This document shows positions 1 to 12,480 of a stretch of 64,000 bases of DNA, one piece after another. A program made the position numbers and the translations under genes. Source of the stretch: Siphonodentalium dalli (lineage: Eukaryota; Mollusca; Scaphopoda; Gadilida; Siphonodentaliidae); the NCBI GenBank assembly GCA_032622095.1, contig CP136068.1:132439989-132503988 (forward strand), written 5' to 3'. Under the pieces are notes generated by a model. It was given only the letters and a program-made list of their open reading frames with translations. It did no database searches and was not told where the DNA came from. Within the stretch, counting starts at the first letter, position 1. Each line of letters begins with the position of its first letter.

Positions 1-851
1 AGAAACAGCGTGACGCACAGTCCAATTCGTCCTCCATTATCGTAAGGCAGCAGAAACACAAAGCAGTTCATAATAGACAGCATGCAGATGGGTATTAGTA
101 AATTGAGGATGTAGAAACCAGGCCGACGTTTTATGGTAACTTCGATTGCTATGTTTTTCTTTGTACTTAAAACGCATTTCACTCCCGATAACAGCCACTC
201 TGAATTTGATGAATAATATCCGGAAACCTTTGTCGTGAAGTCCTGACAGTTGTATTTGAGGCTGTCATGTTCGAATTGCGTGCTGTCGGGGAAATTTACT
301 CTACATTTCTGGCTGTCGAAAGGAAACTGAGTCAAGTCAAACGAACAAGGTGCTGTAATCGCAAGTTCAATTCCAAAAATGTTCTTACCGTTTGAGTTTA
401 TTTCGACAAGCATGTGCTTCCATCCTGTTCTATGCATGCTGGCAAGCGCCAACGGCGGCACCCATATTTCCTCTAGCTCTCTTGTTATCCAGTTCGAATG
501 TTTGTAAATCGTGGAATTCCATTTTAGTCTCTGATCGGTCCATATTATGATCAGTCCATATTTTGCAGTGAAGAGTTCTTTACGGGAATCTATACCTATG
601 ATTTGCTTCAAAGTGGTCACGACAGAAACTGATTCCGGTTCGTCACCATGGTCCCAAACGTCCTTGATGTATCCACTACACTCGAACATGTGATGATGTA
701 AATCCGTTTTGGTGTATTTCACCGTCCCGTCAGATTTGACGTCACAAAACTGTTCGCGTGATTGTACAATAGATATATTAATGAAATACATGCATAGAAA
801 CAGTACTTGTAAGTTCCCACAGTCCATTGCGAACGGAAACCAATTAAACAT
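1..851 (-). CDS. Cys-loop (nicotinic-like) receptor, copy 1, partial
   Basis: The reading frame is open for about 283 codons from an ATG at 851-849 to the window edge, where it is cut in M2. A second ATG at 827-825 matches the start conserved in all three copies and is my preferred start; it puts a hydrophobic signal peptide at the N-terminus. The protein has loop D WTDQRLKWN, a WVPP loop A, the Cys-loop (two Cys 13 residues apart around FPFDSQ) and all of M1 ending FVFLLP. It lacks the nAChR loop B Trp and the paired Cys of loop C. It differs from copies 2 and 3 at scattered residues and lacks one Val in the signal peptide. No stop or frameshift is seen, so it is probably functional. The M2-M4 part lies outside the window. 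Confidence 0.9.
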   Translation of the reverse strand, partial: MFNWFPFAMDCGNLQVLFLCMYFINISIVQSREQFCDVKSDGTVKYTKTDLHHHMFECSGYIKDVWDHGDEPESVSVVTTLKQIIGIDSRKELFTAKYGLIIIWTDQRLKWNSTIYKHSNWITRELEEIWVPPLALASMHRTGWKHMLVEINSNGKNIFGIELAITAPCSFDLTQFPFDSQKCRVNFPDSTQFEHDSLKYNCQDFTTKVSGYYSSNSEWLLSGVKCVLSTKKNIAIEVTIKRRPGFYILNLLIPICMLSIMNCFVFLLPYDNGGRIGLCVTLF

Positions 852-2281
852 TTTTGTTAGTTCAATGCGTCCTGTAATTCCAACTTATGGGTTTCTTAGA
901 AGAATTATGAAAACAATTTGACTAACTAACGTCCGGCCGCACTTTCTTCTTGCTACATTAATCTTAACGTATGGTACCTGTACATGCTAGCTTGTTCTGA
1001 TTTGCTGAACATATATTTGTGCATGCAAGGTACATAAATACACACCTACACAACTTGGATTCTGTCATCTAATTATGAAGCACCATAATATATTTATGTG
1101 CATATTATCTGGCGGGTTAAACCTTTGAATAGTCAATTAGTGTGCACCTGTGTTATGCCCTCGATGCAACGCCAATTAGACACCTTTCGCATAATGAGCC
1201 GCGACAGGTAATTACTACGAATATTCCGTTTGTGATACAATCGTGCTTGCCACTCGCAGTAAGGGGGTTGTGTTATTGCTTAACTGGTTATTATGAAATT
1301 AATTTAAGCTGTTATCAGGTCATAGCTTAGCGCTTTGTGTTTCGCAAGATTCTCGTGTTTCACGATGACGAATGGTGTGATTTTCACTAATAGACAAAAA
1401 ATTAAGACCATATGGCGATCACAATTTAAGGACATAATTTGAGTGTCATCTCCCACATTGAGGAGCTGATAAATGATTGCGAATTTATTACTATATCAGG
1501 TATTTGTGGGTTTTGTTGACAACCCAAAGCCGTAATCTTGCTTAATATCGGATAGGGAAAACGACATCGAATATAAAGAACACAAATTCTAGTGAAGTAC
1601 CCTATTCGCAATAATCATATGTTGTCGTTCATGATGCGAAAGGTGTCTATTGTACACACTCATGGCAATTTATCCCTTTTTATACTGAATGGACTCTCAC
1701 GTTGAACAATACAATTATACATCAGAACGGTCTATTATTCATCTAGAGGGGTGTTCGTGTAATAAAAACAGACGACGAGCAGCAAAATTAGATAACACAA
1801 GAGTATAGCATGGTTCATAATCATTGGTATGAGATGTCTATGGTCGTTTGTCGAACTTACGTTCTGAACTTTTCTTAAGGGAACTACTCGTCAGTGAGTA
1901 TTTAATATATAAATGGTTCACGATTAGTTAACCCTTTCTGTACAGAATGGTGTCTGCCGTACAGTTATACAAGTAAACGTTGAATTTGTGTATTTGGATG
2001 TGAGTTCATGAACGTTAAGAATGCGAGAGACAAATTTAAATATACTACAAGTGCAGAATAATTTTTTTCAACTTGCAACTTGTGGGAAATGTTCAGATAA
2101 TATGTTCAACACACGGCCTGAGAACACATAATACTGAGCCAGTGTCTCAACTCATTCTGATATACGTATGCACCAGTGAAAGTAATCGAGTGTTTTAATA
2201 TGCAATTTCAGCCGACTTTTCTATAACGGAAGATCCGCTCGTGTCAAACGTCAAACCCATGTTCAGACTGCCACGCAGCTT
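852..2281 (-). promoter_or_regulatory. Conserved 5' flank of receptor copy 1
   Basis: About 1.4 kb upstream of copy 1 can be aligned by eye with the sequence upstream of copies 2 (20227-21750) and 3 (38971-40225). Shared landmarks are the block around 1000-1080 and the block 1850-2280. It must hold the promoter, but I see no convincing TATA box or initiator. The conservation reflects duplication of the whole unit and is not proof of function. Confidence 0.6.
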
Positions 2282-2333
2282 AACACTCTATGAAAGGGCG
2301 TCGTTTTAACACTCTATGAAAGGGCGTCGTTTT
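2282..2333. repeat. 26-bp perfect tandem duplication
   Basis: The unit beginning AACACTCTATGAAAGGGCG occurs twice in a row. Copies 2 and 3 of the flank have at most one copy of it (compare 40559-40580), so the duplication is private to unit 1. Confidence 0.85.
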
Positions 2334-2349
2334 AAAGGATTTCTCCGTA

Positions 2350-2484
2350 GCAGATGTGGCTCTGTCGCGGATACCACCACCATCAATTACTCTTTGGACC
2401 ATAGACGAGGTTAGCGTGAGTTCTGAATCCGACATGTGCGAAAATCGGAAATTGTTTAAAACTTGATTTGAGTTGAGGGATATC
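2350..2484. repeat. Dispersed repeat, possibly tRNA-derived
   Basis: This stretch resembles 42180-42335 (shared ...GACATGTGCGAAAATCGG... and GAGTTGAGG-GATATCT). The 42-kb copy contains GGATTCGAACCCC (42235-42247), a Pol III B-box-like motif on the minus strand, here degenerate. No matching A box was found at the expected distance, so a SINE origin is only a possibility. Confidence 0.35.
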
Positions 2485-2486
2485 TA

Positions 2487-2941
2487 TAGGTTACACTGGT
2501 GTAAATAAGGTTCCGAGTGACATCTAGCGGATGCGGGATGAATATATAGGAGAGAATAAAATAGACACTGGGCCCTGATTGGTCAATAGCCTTGTGTGCT
2601 TTTCACATAAAAAAATCATCACACCTCTTCCCTATGATTTCCCATAGGTAAAATAACCATTGGCACAGGAATTAACCCTTTGTAGTGAAGTTTGAATTTT
2701 TTGGTGTGGTCTAAAATATGACTGTATTTTTTTATGCGGTTCTGACACTAGTTACGAAAACATAAGATTTAAAGGCGAATTCCCTGCTAGACAGACATGA
2801 TTTTTTTGTGTAAAAAGTTTCCCAAAATGTCAATTTTTCAGATCTAAAGAAAATTTTGGACCCACCATTTATATTGCCAACACTATACGCTAAAACGTTA
2901 GCACTGAGGCCTATGGAAAACATTTACACCAGTGTAACCTA
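2487..2941. mobile_element. Inverted-repeat element (MITE), TA target
   Basis: This 455-bp element has 20-bp terminal inverted repeats (TAGGTTACACTGGTGTAAAT at the left end and its complement at the right). A TA dinucleotide flanks each end. It has no coding capacity. The TA target suggests a Tc1/mariner-type non-autonomous element. It interrupts the dispersed repeat to its left. Confidence 0.7.
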
Positions 2942-2945
2942 TACG

Positions 2946-3095
2946 GCAGCGAAGACCGTCACACCACTTTATTTACTATCTAGATTAATCGACTTACTGT
3001 CCTGATTAATCAGCTTAGTTATCTTGATTAGTCAACATAGCTATCTTGAATAATCAACTTAGCCATCATGATTAAAGTGATGTGAAACACTCCGG
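2946..3095. repeat. GATTAATC minisatellite, array 1
   Basis: About four degenerate ~22-bp units contain the self-complementary core GATTAATC with spacers like AACTTAGCTATC. Together with the CACACCACTTT start, the block is an inverted copy of 6977-7135. A shorter array lies at 3446-3513. Confidence 0.75.
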
Positions 3096-3742
3096 TATGG
3101 TGATCAAATAGAAATGGAGAATAATCTTGTTCAAAGAAGTAATTTTTACAAATAGTATATCCAAATTGACAACACACACCGTCATTGTTATATATGAATT
3201 AAATACAGTGACTCTCGATAGCGAAATAATTTTCGTTAGTTCATCTGAGAACGATGCGTCCCGAATCGAATAGTAAATATTTACAATTGAGCGTAGTTCT
3301 GACGTTGTTTTCTATGGAGTGGAACGGTAGATTTGCTTCAAATTTTCGGCGATGTTAGTAGAAAGTTACATTCCCCCAGTTGTCATAGAGCCTAACTAGT
3401 AACTTACCAGTTTCGTTCACCCGGACAAGTACATAATATGTCTTTAATCAACTTAACTATCTTGATTAATCAACTTAGCTATCATGATTACCTGATTAAT
3501 CAACTTAGCAATCGGACTGTATTGTGTGGGCATCAGAGCTGGTGAACTAGTGAAATATGTGATATGTCGACTCTGGCTCAACTGGCCATTACTTTACACA
3601 ATAGCACACGACACCTACTAATGGGAGACAATATGAAGAGTATACAGGATGATGCCCAGAAAAACTAAATAGTGAATTTGACGCTCGATTCAGAAATTCA
3701 ATACGATATGTACCGTTGCATGGACGGTAAAAATGGTCACAG
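3096..3742. other. Non-coding; displaced piece of the receptor 5' flank
   Basis: Positions 3160-3470 match 39650-39945 upstream of copy 3 (shared CAGTGACTCTCG, CCCGAATCGA and CGGCGATGTTAGTA). In unit 1 this block lies beyond the 2090-2280 block; in unit 3 it lies before the corresponding block (40025-40225). The order has therefore been rearranged. A second GATTAATC array sits at 3446-3513. No gene is seen. Confidence 0.5.
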
Positions 3743-6050
3743 TTATAATCCAATATTCCAATTCTAACTTCAGCTTTCCAATGTCAATTCAAAATTTAAA
3801 TTTTGCTATTTTGTTTTTATATGACAACTCTAACTTAAATTTTTCCTTTTCAATTCAACATTTTAATTCTTATACCAATTTTTAATATCGTTTCTCCTGT
3901 TCCAATGTGCTTGTAGCATTTAGTTTCAAAATTTAACATTATATTGATTCTAATAGTATGCGGTTTGTGAATTTCAAAAATCAGTACAACTAGAATGTAG
4001 CATTTAAACAATGGTAAGCATTTTTAGAATTCAGATGGATAAAACAACATCTATCAATTACAACTGAACGCCTAAATTAAAATTAAAAAAGGAAATAACA
4101 GCTGAAAACTTGTTGACCAGTTCTAGTTTTTTACAAATTCTCCGTTATGGAGAGTTGACTCATGCTGGCAGGTGGCGCTGCGATCGTCGACTCTAAACAA
4201 CGTGTAGTCTGATTGACAGCCGTCTTGTTCCAATAGTATAGTTGGAGTAACTGATTTCGCAACCAAATCATGGGAGTTAAAATTATTCAACGCATATTCC
4301 ATAGCATATATAGTTGAATGTAACATACGAAACTCTTTGGCGACAAAATAGTTGTAAATGTGATAGTTTAACTCTTTGGTCGTATAATATCAAGTCGGTC
4401 TTCTATAATATTATTAGGCTACGTGGACGCACTGACATATTTGCCTTGCTGTACACTAAGTCATATGGTCGTTTTTGATGACAGTTTTGCTCATTGTCGA
4501 CCAGCATGCAGGTGTGATGTCTAGGGACGAGACGAATGGGTCGTCGGGTGTTTAACATACACCCCAACTATGGCCATTTGGAAATCACATGCCTGGCACG
4601 ACATTAGTTGAACATATCAGACCATAGGTTGGAATCGTTCTGATGCACAATGTAGTTTGACCATGTAACTAGATTGCATGCCTTTTGTTACTTTTTAACT
4701 AAAAGTATACTATTTTCGTACATGCCTTTTGCCAAAAGTTTGGAACGTTTCTATCCATATTGCATGGGCGTTTTGTTTGGAAATTTAGAACAGTTGAAAA
4801 GCATACGGTGCCAGTTGGAAATTTCAAACCCAATGAATTCCTGCACCTGGAAGTTCCAGTCTGGTGGACAGTTGCCCGACACGCTCCCCCAACAAGACTT
4901 TATGTCTATATAAGTCACACGAACGAGTTGGGGTTGTTCGCAAATCAAGCCCATGTCAATAATTGTCAGTATTAAACATGTCCGTAGATTATATTTACTC
5001 GATATTTTTCAAATAATTCAAAAATGTTGACATTAAAATATGTCGTTATCATTAAGTTGTCACAGCGACGGATTCTGTTCATTTGAAGTACATGTACTAA
5101 TATAACATAAGAAGGGGTGGCTCCAGGATTTCCCCGATGCAGGTGCTACGATACCAGACAGGGCGCGATGGGGGTTATATATCATATCATATCATACAAT
5201 ACCACACACATCCTGTATAGGGCACAACTCATCGAAGTTTCAAGGCGCTTTTCATCATTAACATACATTAACAAGTTCGATAATTATGTACACTCTTAGA
5301 ACAAATATGTACAGATTCTTCACAATATGTTTTAAATTTGATCCTAAACCAAATTGTGTAGAAATGACATACGTGTCGTTGGAATGTTCTCAATATTGTA
5401 TATGAGTGAATTGTGAGTTTATTATAGTTAGTTTATTTTGTTTTTGTTTTTAGGTTCAGATTTCAATTTGTTTCCCACTGGTTATGAGGGGTAACTCCCA
5501 TGATTTGGTTACGAAATCAGTTAATCCAACTATACTATTGGAACAAGATGGCTGTCAATCAGACTACACGTTATTTAGAATTGACGATATCAGCGCCGCC
5601 TGTCTCCATGTGTTATCTCCCTGTAACGGCGAATTAGTTAAAACTGGCAATGCGTAAAAAGGGTTAAATAGTTTTTAGCTGCCAGTTTCCATCTTAATTT
5701 CAATTTATGGGTTCGGTTGTAATTGATAGATGTTGTTTATCCATCTGAATTCCAAAAAATGCTTACCATTGTTTAAATGTTACACATTAGTTATATTGTT
5801 TTTTGAAATTCTAATACTATTAGAAGCAATATATAAAATTATATATTGATTTCAGAAAGCTACACATTTAAATTGGAACAAAAAATCAGGAAAAACGATA
5901 TTTAAAAAATGTATAACAATTAAAATGTTGAATTGAAATTGAAAAATTGAAGTTAGAATTGTAATATAAGAACAAAATAGCAAAATAAAATATAAAATAA
6001 TGAATTTAAATGGGAAAGTTGAAGTTAGAATTGGAATATTGGATTTTAAT
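3743..6050. repeat. 2.3-kb palindrome (foldback) with 1.2-kb spacer
   Basis: The left arm (about 3743-4280) and right arm (about 5490-6050) are inverted copies with many small differences. The best-matched parts are 4190-4275 with 5490-5580, and the ends around CCAATATTCCAATTCTAACT. The arms are very AT-rich and non-coding. The spacer 4281-5489 holds a dispersed GTTGGAAATTTC-type repeat (about 4760-4910) and a short TATCA run near 5178. This is probably an aged foldback element; no clear target duplication was found. Confidence 0.75.
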
Positions 6051-6976
6051 TTTAACCCTTTTAACCCTCCATAGTGTTTTGTGATGAGCGAAGTAGCGCC
6101 AACTATTTACCAGTAATCGAATGGTGCATTTGTGAAATGTTTATTATGGCTCAATTAACAACAACTCCACCCATAGCCATCTGTCACTATGGGGGTGGGA
6201 TGGGGTGGGTTTTGCCGAAGTAATGTATGCTCCATGACGGACATAATAGTGGTTATACTGGGTGGCATGAGCCTGGTCCTTCGTCCGTCCGTCCGACCAT
6301 TCATATGAATTTTAAATCCTTTTGTTTATATTTTTTCGTTCTGGAGTTATTCATCTTTGTTTATCTTGAAATTTCGATTTTTTGCCTGTCTCCATTAGAA
6401 TGTCAGTCATGTGTTGTGGTACCTTTATGAAATTTTATATGGATTTTGATCGTCATAAGGGCTTTGAACGAAGTTACAAACGGTGTTATTCACAATCTCC
6501 GTTCTAGAGTTGTTCTCCTTCTTTTATTAGGAAATGTTGGTGTTTGTGTCCGTCTGTTAAATATCTCAGTCACGGGATATCAGATCTCAATGACATTCCG
6601 TACGAATTTTGACCATAATGAGGACTTCCAGGTTTTCCAACGCTGTTTTAATTGGTTTTGTGTGGATTATTTATTCTAGAGTTATTGCTCTTTGTTTATA
6701 TATAAATTATATATATGTATCTGCCCGCACGGATATCTGAACAATGGGCCATCAGATCTCAAGCTGAATGGACTCTGGGTGAATATATTCACCACAAGGA
6801 CAGCCTTTAAAAAAAAAGGATCCGTTCATGTGATCGAAGATGGTCGGTGTCCCGTTATTTCTACTTTGGATATGTCCATTCTGGACTGTATGCAACAAGG
6901 TGGTGTGCACCTTGCAACATCCCACGCAGCTCTGGTTTGCTACTATATAGTTTGTATAGGCTTCTGAATATAAAGT
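6051..6976. repeat. Degenerate ~167-bp tandem repeat and flanks
   Basis: Three diverged units are marked by CTGGAGTTATT (about 6341), CTAGAGTTGTT (about 6505) and CTAGAGTTATT (about 6675), each followed by a T-rich tract. A short (GTCC)n run lies near 6283. This type of repeat is, from memory, common in bivalve DNA. The open frames across it are not convincing genes. Confidence 0.45.
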
Positions 6977-7135
6977 GAAGTTGATTAATCAAAATATCTA
7001 TGTTGATTAATCAAGATAGTGAGATAATTGATTAATGACGATAGCTAAGTTGATTAATCAAGATAGCGAAGTTGATTTATCATGATAGTTAGTTGATTAA
7101 TCAAGATAGTAAGTCAAAGTGGTGTGGAGGTTCTA
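6977..7135. repeat. GATTAATC minisatellite, array 2
   Basis: Six or so ~22-bp units of the form AAGTTGATTAATCAAGATAG occur here, the complement of the arrays at 2978-3078 and 3446-3513. Each unit carries a perfect small palindrome. Confidence 0.8.
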
Positions 7136-7389
7136 CGCTGCTCAGATATCTCAGTGTGGGGTTCCAATCGTAACCTGACCATTACATGTACATGTAACAT
7201 ACAATGAAGCAATGGACATATTATACTGAGCCATGCAGTGCCTCCACCCATTCAGATATAACTATAACATTTCCATTAATAGTGCCATCGAATGTATACA
7301 TCGTTTTCGTTTTCATTTGCCCCAACTGATGGCCTCTTTAGAAATACTCGTTCTGAATTTCCAATATCAAACAATTTATTATTTCCTTT

Positions 7390-9294
7390 AGCATTGGTGT
7401 TGTATACAGCAAATACTGCAAATGACAAACGAAAATTTTCACCTGAATAAATTATGTTACGTAGCACAGACATACATGTATGACATGTCAATCATATGTA
7501 ACTTACAATTCAATGTCCATTTGTGTGTATTGATTCCGCGGTGTCTTCCGCATTTAGATATCGATCAGTCAGTAGGGCCCACGCCGTACGCGGCCTGTAC
7601 GAATGCTTACATTGAGTGAGGTCGAGTTTTCATGCCCGCCGTGTTTTCATGCTTCAACATTAATTATCGGATCATGTAGCAAACATGCGCGTGCATCCAC
7701 TGCATACCCCGTTTGATGTAAATATGTCACACTTACGCATGCGTGATTAACATAAGAGATTATATCAACGTGCATTCTAAAGAGTATATATAGTTAAACT
7801 GGCATCGCTCATTCGAGCTTCCAAATTATGTCTACGTAATTTGTATGGAGGTATTAGTATGGTTTAATATGCTCGAAATCATACTTGCATTTTCCAGCTT
7901 TGTACAATTTTGTGCACAGAAGATAAACAAACGCTCTTTATTTTCACAATATCATGACCAGATTGACACGGAACGCTCTTTTTTTGTTCCATGTCATGCA
8001 CGTGGCTGTTCTTTGTTTTGGACACAAAACACCGTGTTCTCAAAGTTGTATTTTGTATTATTTTAATGCTTCTTTCTGGGACATAATAATGCCCGTAGAA
8101 AGGTATATCAAGTTTGTATATCGATCTATTTCGATACCGGGAAAAATTCAAAAGCGAATGCTATTAGATGTATTTTGGAGCGCAAACAGCCATGTGGCTT
8201 TAAATATATACACTCTGTTTAAACACGTTTTCTAAAAATTATGAGGGCGTATAGACACCGAATACCCGAATTCGCACGCTTTGCAATTTATTTGTATGTA
8301 GTAGACCATCATTTAGGATTAGTATTAAAGGCACGTGCGGCCTTAATTGTCGAAAATATTCATATTTGTTCCAAACACCGTAAACAGAAAAACATTAAAA
8401 CGCATACAGTTCCGTTCATATATACCATGACCATCGCGTAAACAGCATGTTATCATAAAGACCTACTATATTTTACATAAGCAAGAGCCTGATTGTGTCA
8501 CAGAAGACAGCACAATGCTACTGGCTAATCACGCACAAATAGCATATACGCTCTTTATTAGTTCCATATCAGGTATTCACCAACAAAGAACGCTCTTTAT
8601 GTTTACCATCATAATATAAACAAACACCAGAAAAGTAACTTTTTATGCTGTTGTTTACATAACAATGGTCAAACATATGACCATAACATACTGTGTATGC
8701 GATATTTCTTATTTGTATACGGACAAAGTCTAGCTACATTTTGATGTTCTTTCTGTTTGTGACGGTTTTTGACGGGTGGATATATTTTCACAGGATACCC
8801 AACGCCAAGGCCGCACGTGCCTTTAATAGATAGGCTCATGGTGGTTTTATAGCGTAAAGTTGAACAGGGTATCTTTAAAACTTTTGCGATTTTATGTTGT
8901 GCCTGATGACAACGCATATGACTTCTAAGCGATATATGTTATAAGTATATAATGTTGAATTGAAGTAGCGATATGACAAACCAAAATGTATATGCACATA
9001 CATGGGTGATAACCTTTTATAATGGATGACTAAATACATATTCATACAACAGTGAGCATTCGTATAATGACTGCATGTTAGTGCACACAAGGGTTGTTAA
9101 TTGTTTTTGGCGAAATCAATTTCGGAACACACAAACCCCATTGTAGTAACAAATACGCTATTATCGCTGATTTTCAATAGTTGCCATGTTTCATTGTTCG
9201 AAAAAAAAATCAACCAGATAGTATGGCATCAACAATATATTCATATGACGCCGCAATTGATTTTGCAGTGCTAAATTATCAATGCAGAACCACT
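7390..9294. repeat. Segment A of the tandem unit, copy 1
   Basis: Non-coding segment shared with unit 2 (28562-30705 and 36078-37190) and partly with unit 3 (50113-50480). Shared marks include TTCATGCTTCAACATTAATT (7652), the CGCTCTTTAT boxes and the stretch 8840-9220. The final ~35 bases (GTGCTAAATTATCA.. at about 9267) match the 3' end of the pseudogene at 37180-37210, so segment A abuts a receptor remnant that breaks off at 9294. Open frames inside are not conserved between copies, so no gene is called. Confidence 0.8.
8329..8822. mobile_element. TTAA-flanked MITE inside segment A
   Basis: This 494-bp element has inverted ends AGGCACGTGCGGCC, flanked by TTAA on both sides (8325-8328 and 8823-8826). 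The same element is at 30206-30700. A related unoccupied site occurs near 35430-35460, where the left and right flanks are joined without it. It has no coding capacity. The TTAA target is typical of piggyBac or Kolobok families. Confidence 0.75.
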
Positions 9295-9322
9295 ATATAG
9301 AGGATCTTCAACTTACAAACGA

Positions 9323-9381
9323 GTCCAGTAAATTAGGTCTGGACCGAGCCTTCGGCGAGGTCCAGACCTAATTTACTGGAC
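9323..9381. repeat. Perfect 23-bp hairpin with G+C-rich core
   Basis: The arms 9323-9345 and 9359-9381 are exact complements around the loop GAGCCTTCGGCGA. It belongs to a set of hairpins of similar design in the window (24.5, 25.8, 28.2, 28.3 and 62.5 kb). Confidence 0.85.
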
Positions 9382-10441
9382 GAGTTTTGTAATGTCCGCT
9401 ATAAACTGGGGACGAGTTGTAGATTCTATTTATTACATGATCCACAACATCGACAAAAAACATACTTAAATCAACAAGTAGGACCGAAACTAACATCGGC
9501 TTCTATAAGGCATGCGATGACGTTTCACGTAACTATTCGTTGTTTGCGCGCGTAAAGAAAGAGTCCCAGATTTGGCGCATTTAATGGCGTACATGTATAT
9601 ATATTTACATACACCTAACATCGCTTCCGATTTCCCCATAGCGTTACGGTAGACACGCCCCCTGAGTCAATGTGTTCATAAACCTATGAACGTAACGTGA
9701 CGTCACTTTCAATGTCGTTCATAGGGTTGTGAACACATTAATCCAGGAAAATCACCCGGGATTGTCGGACAAGAACGACTGCTTGACTATTCGGCACGTC
9801 CGGATTTGGCAAGCAATTTGTTTTGGTCTATAATAGGTGTTGTTAACCTGCACCTAAAACTCATATCCTCTGATTACACAACCCACGACCTCACAAATAT
9901 AGCATTACTAGCAGGGTTACCCGGCGTTGCCCAGGTTAATGCAATGAGAAACCCTCTGTATGCTGTGGATATTTGTTGGGGAAAGAGAATGCTCTTGCTT
10001 AAAAGTGTTATACGTTTTCTCATAAATTGTATATTCAAATAGCATCATAAAACATGATTATTACAGTCATGGGATATAAGTAGTGGCTCACCTTGTCAAT
10101 TGTCATTCTGTTTGTCGCTATTAATCCGTTCCAACAATAATGAAGTATGTATTTATTTACAACTGCGTATACATTAGACGTTATAATATGATACATGACC
10201 ATCATAAACACATTAGTTCGATAAAAGATGATAATTGGGTTTTAAATATTGAGATGTATCAATCAATTTAGTGGGTTGGACTAAGTTCTCGTGGACCCCT
10301 GGTTATCTCCATGAAGATACAGATGTTTCAAAGAAATTTCCAGGTGCTCCTCTGTTCATGGTGCTATATGTTGGCTAAATATTCTCAGTTTAAACGAACT
10401 GTTGATGCGCATAAATATTAGCTACATGTGCCAGGCACAGA
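9382..10441. other. No gene seen; small hairpin at 9669-9739
   Basis: Only a hairpin was found (arms 9669-9692 and 9716-9739, with GTGACGTCAC in the loop). The phrase ACCCGGCGTTGCCC at about 9919 resembles a repeat motif seen in many animal genomes, which I cannot assign. Confidence 0.4.
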
Positions 10442-11781
10442 TAGTGTAGGCAGTTAGCGACAAAAAATGCTCGGATCGATACAAGTCGGATAAAAGCGCC
10501 ATTTTTTAGTATCTTGTAGGACAGCATCTCTAGTCTAGGAATTTTCTCAAGAACCAACTTTTTGACCGACGTAGAGCCGAAAATTCAAGATGGCGTCCAA
10601 GATGGCCGCCAGTTTGACGGTGGCACACCTAATAGATCTGCTTCTCGATTTGATATGGTAAACATGATGAATTTCCCCACATTGTATAATAATGGTGTTT
10701 ATAGAATAACAACCTTGACTCTTAGTTGAAAAATGGCCACAATTATTCAAGATGGATGCCAAAATGGCGGCCAAAACATGAGAAATTGGGTTTTTTCATT
10801 ATTTTGTTATTAAATACTTTACAATTTTCGAGATAATATAAGAGAAGATATCAACTATGTGTTCATTATTTGATGTGATAACTTCTGTGGAAAAGTCATG
10901 CACATTAAAGGTGAAGTAGTATTGTTCGTTCTGGTAGTAATGTGAGATAGAATATGTGCTATATAAAATGAATGAAATTATTCTCAGACTGTGTTTAATT
11001 CTGTAAATGCTTAATAACCAACCGTGAATGACACTAATGTCACCAATTCTATTTGCGACACTACTATATGGTTGGATCAATTGAATACAACTTTGTATGT
11101 CGAGATGTTTACGAATAAAAAATCAATTTAGTAGTGGATTTACCACGAATTTAGGAAACACTAAACGACAGACCCCATATTCTTCAAACTCAATTTGGTT
11201 CTCAAAAAACAAGATCATATGGAAGGTATTCTGCAACATATCTTCATCATCAGGCCTCGTATTCAAATTACCAATACTTAAATTCAGTGTTTTATGTCAA
11301 ATTATACACAAAATGATTGAAGCATATACTCGAAAGTATATTTGAGTTCGGAATAAGAAATAATATTATTTCCTTGTATCATATAGTGTCCTCAATTATT
11401 CCCGCAACAGAACATGAAGCAATCATGCGAATAGCACATATTCAACAGTATATACATTAGTGCAATGTATTGCATATATATGCATATGTATAATTTTGTA
11501 TGTTCTATTGTTGCTGGGATATACTCCATGGGGCCATGTTGTGGGAAGACGGGATCAGCAAATATTAAAATACACTTTGTTTTAATAAATTGAATTGACA
11601 ATTCACTACTCACAACCACATCTGCACAACTACGTACATGGAAGTTTGCTTTTTGAACATTTGCACCTGGAACAAACCGATTTGCAAACACAGTTATTCA
11701 ATTCGGTGCACACTCTCGCCACTTCTGTGGTTGTCATCCATACAGGAACAAAATAATCATTATAACCACCAGAAGGAGTCA

Positions 11782-12480
11782 CATTGGGGGGGGGGGGGGG
11801 ACTGTTTCACCAGAATCAATTATATCACCCTTCCGGTTCCGTCTCCATCAAATTAAGTTCCGACTCTTTCGCGGTTTGTTAAAAAAATATTCGATAGGTT
11901 TTGATAGGTTGTTTATACACTGACTGTCAATACAGAAAGTATTCTCCAATAACAATCGACAGATTCGGTCTTTGTATGTGCAAAATCGGATGCTTGTTGT
12001 GCACATTTAGAGACGTGCATTTGAGTGTATTTCCCACGAGAATTAAGCAGCAGTTTGATGCTCAGATTTTATCACATTCAATTTGGGCTGGAACTTGTCA
12101 GGTTTTATGATAGAAAATGTGGTTATTATAGTGTTCGATCATACAGAGATATATGTTCCAGCCCAACTAAAAGTGTCAAGGCCGATAAACTTATCAAATT
12201 GCTGCTTAATTTAAATAGGAAATGTACAAAAATGCATTATGCCTCTAAGTGTGCACAAAATTGCTGATTTCGCATTATTATCATCAATAAGCACGAGCAA
12301 ATACCTAATCTACGGATATTTGTTTAGAAAATAGTTCTGTTTTGACATTTAGTGTATAAATGGCGGTCAAAACTTTGAAAATATTTGTTTTAAATCGCGA
12401 AAGAGTCGGGACTTAGTTCGATAGAGACAGAACCAGAAAGGCGATAGAATCGATTCTTGTGAAATAGTTTCCCCCCAGTG
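11782..12480. mobile_element. 699-bp nested foldback element, 5-bp target duplication
   Basis: The terminal inverted repeats are about 90 bp (11782-11878 and 12393-12480) and begin CAYTGGGGG. AGTCA is duplicated at 11777-11781 and 12481-12485. The other arm of the host palindrome (around 14190) shows the sequence without the insertion, which confirms the limits. The interior is itself palindromic (for example 12041-12059 with 12193-12211). Non-autonomous, family unassigned; CAC-type ends with 5-bp duplications recall Transib, but that is a guess. Confidence 0.75.

Noticed and set aside
709-921. Plus-strand frame opposite receptor copy 1, also seen opposite copies 2 and 3
   Set aside because: Antisense shadow of the signal-peptide and N-terminal coding region.
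2946-7135. CRISPR array, because of regularly spaced GATTAATC repeats
   Set aside because: The genome is animal; the units are a contiguous degenerate minisatellite without unique spacers or cas genes.
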